Below are positions 27,399 to 32,964 of a DNA stretch of 32,964 bases, one piece after another; within the stretch, counting starts at the first letter, position 1, and each line of letters begins with the position of its first letter. Origin of the DNA: Vibrio variabilis (GTDB taxonomy: Bacteria > Pseudomonadota > Gammaproteobacteria > Enterobacterales > Vibrionaceae); contig NZ_JYJK01000077.1 in assembly GCF_003263785.1 (NCBI RefSeq), forward strand, positions 1-32,964, given 5' to 3'. The notes under the pieces were generated by a model that searched no databases, was not told where the DNA came from, and saw only the letters and a program-made list of their open reading frames with translations. A program made the translations under genes and the position numbers.

Positions 27399-28179
27399 TA
27401 TAGTGCTCATAGCTAGTACGGTGCAGAACAACGGGTCTAAGTGCCCGTCTAACCACGATAAAAATCCACCAAATAACGCCAAAGGCCAGTAGCATTCTCA
27501 GCGTATAGGTCGCCGTTCTCAGCAATACTGCACTGCGTGATACCAATACCTTTAACTCATAAGGGTATTGTGGCGATACAACGCGATGGCTAAGAACAAA
27601 AGTAGACCAAAAACTGTTATCGATATTGACGTGTTCACTTGAATAACGCGGCAGTGACTCTCCCAATAGATACACCTGATAAAAGTAGTCGCGAAGCGGG
27701 CTCTCTAACCAGTGTCCCAACATTCTGCGCGGATTTACATAGGCAAAATACTCGGTATCTCCTACCTGCTGAGCAACAACAAACGATGGCTCCGGAAAGT
27801 ATGTCGTCAGCAGAGACCAACCAATAAACACACCTTGTTCACTGGTATTGCCAGCCCAATAGCTTTTGTTTGATGACACTTCTCCAAACAAGCTGCACGC
27901 ATACCAGCCCGTTGTGTGGTTTCTTATATACCCTAGCGCTCGGACTTCCTCTTCGATATACGCCTTTCGATTGTAGAATCGGCGATGTTCTGATTCGCAC
28001 CCTTCATGCTTGGGTAGAGACACAACCAAATTCAGCGTCGATTCAATCCTACTATCGATGCTTGTCAAACTGGCCTCAAGCTCGTTGGCGATGTCTTGTT
28101 TAATGGTGGCGGTTGCAAAGATATAACTCAAAACACTGAGCAGTACCGTTAGCAACAGTGAATAGATGACAACTCTCAT
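27385..28179 (-). CDS. Stand-alone CSS-motif periplasmic sensor protein, type 2 (pair A)
   Basis: A 264-residue protein with an N-terminal helix (residues 3-24), a periplasmic domain of about 200 residues and a C-terminal helix (about 232-251). It then ends after a short basic tail. The domain has C61 and C95 (YACSLFGE), the spaced cysteine pair of CSS-motif domains that in E. coli PDEs forms a DsbA-dependent disulfide. It also has the conserved blocks FIGWSLLTTYFPEPSFVV and YFAYVNPRRMLGHWLE. In known proteins an EAL domain follows the second helix. Here a stop occurs, and the convergent lacI gene overlaps, leaving no room for one. Its ATGA overlaps the stop of the upstream partner, with AGGAG six bases before. 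Confidence 0.75.
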   Translation of the reverse strand: MRVVIYSLLLTVLLSVLSYIFATATIKQDIANELEASLTSIDSRIESTLNLVVSLPKHEGCESEHRRFYNRKAYIEEEVRALGYIRNHTTGWYACSLFGEVSSNKSYWAGNTSEQGVFIGWSLLTTYFPEPSFVVAQQVGDTEYFAYVNPRRMLGHWLESPLRDYFYQVYLLGESLPRYSSEHVNIDNSFWSTFVLSHRVVSPQYPYELKVLVSRSAVLLRTATYTLRMLLAFGVIWWIFIVVRRALRPVVLHRTSYEHYTNDD

Positions 28180-28959
28180 TTTTGCTCCTGCACCTTCTCA
28201 GGCTGCACCTGCTTTTTACGAAAGCCAATCATTGCAATGGCGCCCGCTACCATTCCGAACACCAGCAACAACCTTACGATAAAGGTGACAATACCTTGTC
28301 TGTATAGCGCAGTATCTTTATAGACTGAAATCGAAATTGGAAACAATAGCGACTCTTTAGTGGCTTTGTAATCCCCAAATGAAGCGCTATTTTTTTGCAA
28401 AAGTGGCGTTTCGTCGTTTGTGAAGTGAAGGATCTGATGAGTTTCCTGAGGCGCTTCTTGTACCCACCATCCCAATATCGCCGTGGGGTTAATCGTTGCA
28501 ATCGCGACGTTTTCACCTCGGTAAAGTGCTAGCGCGTAAGAAGTATTGCCGTCATGCGTTGGCGAGCGCAACTTAGCAAAGCCAATATCCCCTTTTCGAG
28601 CTTCACTCCAAAACGAATTATCCAGCGGCTGATTCGTAGCGCCCAGATTGCTGCAAAACTGATAATGATCGGGTTGCTTGGTACCAACAAAAAGGCCGCG
28701 CATTGAAACGCTGCGAAAAACCGTATGACCAAGCTCTGTCTGCATCGATTTATCGCACTCTGTTAGAGGAAACAGATAGTTAGACAATACATGCAGCTCT
28801 GATTGAATTTGGGTAAGCTGACGCTCGACACCACTGAGCACTTGCTGTGCTTCTTGATGTGCCTGTTCGCGAAAACGTAAAGAACTGATACACACAGCCA
28901 ATCAGCAGCGTGTAGAGAAAAATATAGAAAATATTAGTGAAGGACTGTTTTAACTGCAT
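28176..28959 (-). pseudogene. Stand-alone CSS-motif periplasmic sensor protein, type 1 (pair A), frameshifted
   Basis: The uninterrupted frame starts only at a TTG (28901). ATG 28959 encodes an N-terminal helix SFTNIFYIFLYTLLIGCVYQ nearly identical to that of the type 1 paralogue at 30715. The two join if one T is removed from the TTTT run at 28872-28875 (GCVYQFFTFREQAHQEAQQ). Restored length is about 260 residues. The cysteine pair is in FPLTECDKS (C68) and QFCSNLGA. Conserved type 1 blocks are TVFRSVSMRGLFVGT, FWSEARKGDIGFAK and ATINPTAILGWWV. A C-terminal helix (FIVRLLLVFGMVAGAIAMIGF) is followed by a basic tail and no EAL domain. It is translationally coupled to the type 2 gene. Confidence 0.72.
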
Positions 28960-29178
28960 TGAATAAATTTGCGCTGAATTTCCTCACTGTTATACAGCAT
29001 CAAATTTTTACGAACCTTATCCCACCTCAAATTTCTAAACATTGTTTATATATATTGCGAGACGTCATTCAAAATTAAAATGAAATAAAAACCACACATA
29101 CACCGTACAAATATTACGTAAAGCAACCATCACGGAATGTTCTCATTTAATCTAAGTATTTATACGAGATGGCGCTCG
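28960..29178. other. AT-rich space between the two CSS pairs
   Basis: No gene is supported here. The region must hold the promoter of pair A. It contains runs of A/T such as ATTGTTTATATATATTGC but no clear dyad or terminator. It also has no EAL-domain remnant, so the type 2 gene of pair B truly ends at 29179. Confidence 0.5.
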
Positions 29179-29931
29179 CTATTTTTCAACCACTTGAAGA
29201 AGAGAACCTTTAAGCAACCGATAACTGATCCAACCCAGTCCAACAATACACATCAGGCGCAACCAATAGATCCCAGCGCGTTTCAACACATCGACAAACG
29301 AAGCTGTCGCTTGAATGGAATAAGGATGATGCTCAGAGTGCGCCGTTTGCAACAACATGCTTTGCATTCTCACTGGTGATCGCGTGTAAAAAGGCACGCA
29401 GTCCGAGTCCAAAGTCAGGCTGTAATTTGCATACGTCAGGCTGTAATTTGCATACGTCAGGCTTGGCTCAATCCAGTAACCAAGCACTCTTCTAGGGTTG
29501 ATGTATGCGAAAGCTTTCTGCTTCCCTTTGTCTTTGGAGACCACAAACGACGTTTCTGGGAAGTGTACCGTCAACAATGAGTGTCCAATAAACACACCTT
29601 CTTTTTTGCTACCGCGCCAGTAGTTAAGCTTAGAAAGTTGGCGCCCGAACATGCTACACACATGCCATTGTTCGCCCGTGTCATAGATATAACCCACCGC
29701 ACGAATACGCTCGTTTTCATGTGCAATATTGGCGTATTCACGCTTCACTTCATCACCACAATTGGGATCGCTCGGCAGCATGTCGATAACATTAAGAATG
29801 TTCTTTATCTCCCTATCTACCCTTGCTGTTGCACCGACCGCGCTCGTCTCCAATTCATGTGTCATTCTGAAATAGGCGCCGACTAAGCTCACCAATGCCG
29901 ATAGCAACATCACCACCAACCATTTAATCAT
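29179..29931 (-). CDS. Stand-alone CSS-motif periplasmic sensor protein, type 2 (pair B)
   Basis: A 250-residue paralogue of the type 2 protein at 28179. TM1 is at residues 4-20, the cysteines are C58 (PNCGDE) and C92 (HVCSMFGR), and conserved blocks are GVFIGHSLLTVHFPETSFVV and AFAYINPRRVLGYWIEP. TM2 is at about 219-238, then the protein ends. An in-frame tandem repeat of 21 bases duplicates the seven residues SLTYANY (159-172). The start overlaps the stop of the type 1 gene by eight bases (ATGATTAA), with GAGGTG just before, so the two are translationally coupled. Confidence 0.75.
   Translation of the reverse strand: MIKWLVVMLLSALVSLVGAYFRMTHELETSAVGATARVDREIKNILNVIDMLPSDPNCGDEVKREYANIAHENERIRAVGYIYDTGEQWHVCSMFGRQLSKLNYWRGSKKEGVFIGHSLLTVHFPETSFVVSKDKGKQKAFAYINPRRVLGYWIEPSLTYANYSLTYANYSLTLDSDCVPFYTRSPVRMQSMLLQTAHSEHHPYSIQATASFVDVLKRAGIYWLRLMCIVGLGWISYRLLKGSLLQVVEK
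29414..29455. repeat. In-frame 21-bp tandem duplication inside the type 2 CSS gene
   Basis: Two identical 21-base units (29414-29434 and 29435-29455), followed by eight bases of a third, encode SLTYANY twice and then SLT. The unit length is a multiple of three, so the frame is kept. The repeat is perfect, which suggests a recent event or slippage. Confidence 0.9.
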
Positions 29932-30715
29932 GACTCACCTCAAAGTCTTGCTCAGGGTTTTCTCTGCGTGTGCTACGACGATAAACGTCAAGCAGCAACA
30001 AGCTACCAAATGCCAATACTCCGCCTAGTGTAAGCCGCTCAATAAAGGTCAAAAGCTTATCCCAAAGAACAGTAATCGGTTGCGTCACACGAACCATAAT
30101 TGGGTAACGTTCGGAATAAGTCGACATTTCAATACCATCGTCTATATCAATACCGCGCGACAACAACGCTTCGCCATCATTAAAAGACAGGACGGCCTTA
30201 GTCTGGGGGAAGAATGGTTCAATCCACCAGCCAAGAATAATGCGTGGGTTAATGGCTCCAAGGACAATGGTATTGTCTTTGATAATCGCTAAGGCATAGG
30301 AGGGATCGCGTCGATACTCAATCTGCTTAATTTTGGCAAACGCCACATCTCGGCTGTATCTCGCATCCCAAAACTCCGACGTAACCGCCGCTTTGTGCTG
30401 ACCAAAATTACTACAAGCGATAAAAGATTCCTCATCGCCGCTTTGCACTGTTCCAACCGCGAGTCCACGTAAGCCTAAGCTTCGAAACACATGATGAGCC
30501 AGCACCTTTTGCGCTTCAGTGCTGCAATCCGTCGGTTGATAAACGGCTCTCAACTCTGTTTCTATCTTTGATAGTTGAAACTCAACTTTACTAAGAATTT
30601 GCTCAGCGCTGCTGCTCAGCTCCTGACGAAACGTGAGTACTTGATAAACACAACCAATAAGCAGCGTATAGAGAAAGATGAAGATCAGATTTTGCCAAGT
30701 GCGCTTGGGGAACAT
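29924..30715 (-). CDS. Stand-alone CSS-motif periplasmic sensor protein, type 1 (pair B)
   Basis: A 263-residue protein with TM1 at 8-28 (LIFIFLYTLLIGCVYQVL), a periplasmic domain carrying C64 (PTDCSTEAQ) and C101 (IACSNFGQ), and TM2 at about 224-245, ending in a basic/acidic tail with no EAL domain. Conserved type 1 blocks are HHVFRSLGLRGLAVGT, FWDARYSRDVAFAK and GAINPRIILGWWIEP. It is the first gene of pair B and the intact reference for the frameshifted type 1 gene of pair A. The CSS family assignment rests on the cysteine spacing and the C-S-x-x-G motif, recalled rather than searched. Confidence 0.77.
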   Translation of the reverse strand: MFPKRTWQNLIFIFLYTLLIGCVYQVLTFRQELSSSAEQILSKVEFQLSKIETELRAVYQPTDCSTEAQKVLAHHVFRSLGLRGLAVGTVQSGDEESFIACSNFGQHKAAVTSEFWDARYSRDVAFAKIKQIEYRRDPSYALAIIKDNTIVLGAINPRIILGWWIEPFFPQTKAVLSFNDGEALLSRGIDIDDGIEMSTYSERYPIMVRVTQPITVLWDKLLTFIERLTLGGVLAFGSLLLLDVYRRSTRRENPEQDFEVSHD

Positions 30716-30822
30716 GCAATAAAACTACTCACAACCATAGAAGCGGCAAATAATAATCGCCAATTCAAAGCGATGTCTTTAATCTGACTCAACCTTTTAA
30801 AAGGGCTATCTCAGTGAGTGAG

Positions 30823-30846
30823 AATTCAGTAGCACGTTGCTGAATT
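30823..30846. repeat. Inverted repeat upstream of CSS pair B
   Basis: AATTCAG (30823-30829) and CTGAATT (30840-30846) form a 7-bp dyad about 110 bases upstream of the pair B start. It could be an operator or chance in AT-rich DNA. Confidence 0.3.
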
Positions 30847-30924
30847 ATGTTTCCAAAATCGAAAGATAGCTTTGTTGAATTGATCGCTATCGACGATACA
30901 GAAGCCGTCCTTGCCAATTATTTG

Positions 30925-31936
30925 GCTTTGTTGCGCAATTCATTTTCGAAGCCGAACAGTCCCATTTAGATTAATTGTCAGCCAATGCGGCAAGTTTTAG
31001 GCATACCAAGCCTGTAAGCTTGTTCAACGCTTTGATCATCGCGTAAGCTTCACCAACTTGTGCGTTGTAATTTCTTAGACTTAGTCGTCCACCAAGCAAC
31101 TGTTTAACTCGATGCATCGCCGTTTCAGCTAGCGAGCGCTTGTGGTAGCCATAGCGCTTTTTCCAATGCTTGTTCGAACCATATAGCTTTTGACAACCAA
31201 CTGCTAAATATCTTGGATGTCCTCGTTCCCAGAATGCTGCCCCCTCTCTTGGAAGAAACAAAGCCACGGCTCGTCTAATATGGATTGCTGCGAGGCAATC
31301 CCTTGTGTCATAAGCACCATCGCCTGATATCTCAAGGATTTTTCGACGTGTTTGCCTAAGCAAATTAGGCAGTACTTCTGCATCAGTCACCGTTGATAAA
31401 CTCAACTCTTCGGCAATAATTTCGTGCGTACTCGTATCTACTGCGAGATGTAACTTCCGCCACACTCTCCGTTTACCATCCGTGCCATGTTTTTTGACTT
31501 TCCACTCGCCTTCACTACAAACCTTGAGATCTGTCGCATCGATACGTCTTAAAACTTACATCAACGTCTTTGGCTCGAAGACTGATACAGCTGTAATGTG
31601 GGCAGCGCAGTGGAAGGTGAGCAAGTTGAAACACGGAATCAATAAAGCCCTGCGCAGCGCGAAGCGGCATTGAAAAAATACGCTTTACCATTAAAGCGGT
31701 TGTGATGGCTAACTCACTGAACACACGAGGTCTACCGCGCTTGCCTTGTTTCCACTCTCTTATCGCTTCATCGTCAATCCAAAACGTCAGAGAGCCTCGG
31801 TTTATTAGAGCGTGATTGTATTGCTTCCAGTTGCTTTTTTTGGAACGAGGTTTCGACATGAGACTACAGACTTCAATGAATATAGCCGTTCAGATCGTAA
31901 GCTTTGGATTTAGTTCCATGATTTACGCAACAAAGC
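30925..31936 (-). mobile_element. IS5-family insertion sequence, degenerate copy
   Basis: The ends are related inverted repeats: GCTTTGTTGCGCAATTCA at 30925 and, read from the right end at 31936, GCTTTGTTGCGTAAATCA. Between them is a transposase gene on the minus strand that nearly fills the element of about 1.01 kb. No clear target-site duplication can be read at the flanks. A second, related copy starts at 32773 in the same orientation. Confidence 0.85.
30971..31859 (-). pseudogene. IS5-family transposase, inactivated
   Basis: The N-terminal half (WKQYNHALINRGSLTFWIDD, ...GRPRVFSELAITTALMVKRI) and the C-terminal half (RRVWRKLHLAVDTSTHEIIA, SGDGAYDT, KRSLAETAMHRVKQLLGG) are typical of the IS5 family DDE transposase. 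The two are separated near 31545-31550. There VSFKT should be followed by about nine codons before IDATDLK, but only one base is present, so a deletion of roughly 26-29 bases removes residues and shifts the frame. The C-terminus is also frameshifted compared with the second copy (LVCLKLAALADN instead of LGMPETQYIV). This element is a fossil, not a sequencing artefact of one base. Confidence 0.85.
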
Positions 31937-31957
31937 AGACTTTAGGGAGCCTATTTA

Positions 31958-32440
31958 TTATCGAATGCGATCATGTTGCTCCCGCTTTTCATTAATAAAA
32001 AGCATGATAAACATAAAGGCAATCACAAAATAAATTGCACTATAATTTCCAAAGTTTGATTTTTTTTCTTCTAAATATTGCTCCAAACTAAAAATCTGCT
32101 CTCCCTCAATGTTCAGAGACATCATTTCTCCACCATTTACATTTACGTAGGACTTAACCAAGTCACCTTCTTTGATTTTTTTCAAAGCAAATTCACAATT
32201 AAAAGCTCCTCCAATATGAGCAAACAGTGAAACGCCACTCTCCTTTGCGATAAGTTCAAGCTTGTCGCTTGTGCGATTCTTTGACGCACATTGAACCTTA
32301 TCAACCTTAAATGAAACCAATTTGGCTTTGTCTTTAATTTCAGCAATATAGTCATATGGTTCCGTAAACCAAAGTTGCTTAGTCCCTAATACTAAAAACA
32401 ATACAGTGCTAAATAAAAAACACGTTAGCTTGATATTCAT
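31958..32440 (-). CDS. Two-TM protein of unknown function in the IS-bounded segment
   Basis: A 160-residue protein with an N-terminal hydrophobic helix (residues 3-20, signal anchor or signal peptide), a Lys/Glu-rich extracytoplasmic part of about 105 residues with two cysteines (VQCASK and FNCEFA), and a C-terminal helix (about 131-150, IYFVIAFMFIMLFI) followed by a basic tail. I do not recognise a family. Base composition is clearly more AT-rich than the chromosome around it, suggesting acquisition. It is 18 bases downstream of the 75-residue gene on the same strand. An immunity or membrane-partner role is conceivable but unsupported. Confidence 0.6.
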   Translation of the reverse strand: MNIKLTCFLFSTVLFLVLGTKQLWFTEPYDYIAEIKDKAKLVSFKVDKVQCASKNRTSDKLELIAKESGVSLFAHIGGAFNCEFALKKIKEGDLVKSYVNVNGGEMMSLNIEGEQIFSLEQYLEEKKSNFGNYSAIYFVIAFMFIMLFINEKREQHDRIR

Positions 32441-32458
32441 AGAGTGAAAATTCCGAAA

Positions 32459-32686
32459 TTAATAATTTTTGAGCGTATTAGCATCATTAATGGCATTAAT
32501 AGCATCCAAAGTATTCCCCGTAACATTGTACAAGTTCAAAGTTGATACTCCTGCTCCACCAGCTGAAAAAGTTGAAATGTCAATAATTGTACCTGCCGCA
32601 TTATGTGGGTTTTCGATAAATGGAAATGCCGCTCTAGCATCAGGATGAGACAAAACATCTCCTAGGTATTGTTGGATTGTGGTCAT
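32459..32686 (-). CDS. Small protein of unknown function in the IS-bounded segment
   Basis: A 75-residue protein starting at ATG 32686 with GGAA six bases upstream. The N-terminal half is helical and acidic/polar (MTTIQQYLGDVLSHPDAR). The second half is rich in Ala, Gly, Asn, Thr and Ser, with a repeated N-A/D-x-N pattern near the end (DAINAINDANTLKNY). There is no signal peptide and no cysteine. No family is recognised. It is followed at 18 bases by the two-TM protein, so the two are probably one unit. Confidence 0.5.
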   Translation of the reverse strand: MTTIQQYLGDVLSHPDARAAFPFIENPHNAAGTIIDISTFSAGGAGVSTLNLYNVTGNTLDAINAINDANTLKNY

Positions 32687-32772
32687 GTTATTTCCATTAA
32701 CTAACGCCTTAGTTTGACCTGCCCCTTAGGCTATCATAGACCCGCCTAATATAAAGCCTTTGACAGTCATAC

Positions 32773-32964
32773 GGCTTTGTTGCGGAATTCAGACGAGAAA
32801 CGAAGCCGCCCAAAGTAGAGCAACTTTTAGACAATATACTGAGTTTCAGGCATACCAAGTCCTGTAAGCTTGTTCAGCGCTTTAATCATTGCGTAAGTCT
32901 CGCCAACCTGAGCGTTGTAATTTCGGAGGCTTAATTTCCCACCTAACAACTGTTTCACCCGATA
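32773..32964 (-). mobile_element. Second IS5-family element, cut by the window edge
   Basis: It begins with GGCTTTGTTGCGGAATTC, matching the inverted repeat of the element at 30925, and continues into a transposase C-terminus. The two copies are related but clearly diverged in sequence, so they are separate insertions or old duplicates. Confidence 0.8.
32827..32964 (-). CDS. IS5-family transposase, C-terminal fragment (gene continues beyond the window)
   Basis: The minus-strand frame reads RVKQLLGGKLSLRNYNAQVG, then ETYAMIKALNKLTGLGMPET and QYIV, to a stop at 32827. It matches the transposase C-terminus of the first copy but keeps the normal family ending, so this copy may be intact outside the window. 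Confidence 0.82.
   Translation of the reverse strand, partial: YRVKQLLGGKLSLRNYNAQVGETYAMIKALNKLTGLGMPETQYIV

Noticed and set aside
28176..28901. Taking TTG 28901 as the true start of the type 1 CSS gene in pair A
   Set aside because: It would delete the N-terminal membrane helix that is present, nearly identical to the paralogue, in another frame directly upstream.
31482..31673. Plus-strand open frame inside the IS element
   Set aside because: It is antisense to the transposase and depends on the deletion at 31545-31550.

Overview
The window reads as chromosomal DNA of a Vibrio or a close relative. It opens with a luxM/ainS-type acyl-homoserine-lactone synthase overlapping a luxN-type hybrid sensor kinase. 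Most of the rest is metabolic and transport genes of gammaproteobacterial type, and the right end carries IS5-family elements. No tRNA, rRNA or CRISPR array was seen.

Layout. (1) 1-7.9 kb: quorum-sensing pair luxM(partial)-luxN; a homocysteine S-methyltransferase that seems to start at ATT; an MFS transporter; a small exported protein; a PhyH-type Fe(II)/2-oxoglutarate oxygenase; and an exported TPR protein. (2) 8.3-14.1 kb: a frameshifted lipoprotein, a NifW-domain protein, a gloA-nemA detoxification operon, a MerR regulator fused to a SAM methyltransferase behind a MerR-type promoter, and a CDGSH/glutamate-synthase-like flavoprotein. (3) 14.2-17.7 kb: a large exported Cys-containing protein with an SdrD B-like segment, next to a sigma-54 activator, with a candidate sigma-54 promoter and an upstream palindrome between them. 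(4) 17.8-27.4 kb: a beta-glucoside utilisation region holding a GntR/UTRA regulator, a 6-phospho-beta-glucosidase, PTS IIB, two IIC permeases, IIA and a LacI regulator. Two operator families and a CRP site are visible. A small membrane protein, a DEDDh exonuclease and an EamA transporter sit inside this region. (5) 27.4-30.7 kb: two tandem pairs of stand-alone CSS-type periplasmic redox-sensor proteins, none with the EAL domain that normally follows a CSS domain. (6) 30.9 kb to the end: two IS5-family copies in the same orientation flanking an AT-rich segment with a small protein and a two-TM protein.

How the genes may work together. In region 4, beta-glucosides such as cellobiose would be imported and phosphorylated by IIA/IIB/IIC and hydrolysed inside the cell by the GH1 enzyme. 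GntR would govern the glucosidase through AAACC...GGTTT palindromes. LacI would govern the PTS genes and itself through GGAAACC/GGTTTCC palindromes. In region 3 the activator and the exported protein look like a local regulatory pair.

Caution. At least ten genes between 8.5 and 28.9 kb are broken by 1-2 base indels, mostly in short homopolymers, while the flanking protein sequence stays intact. This looks more like base-calling error in the assembly than decay, but the sequence alone cannot settle it. I report these genes with their full restored extents.
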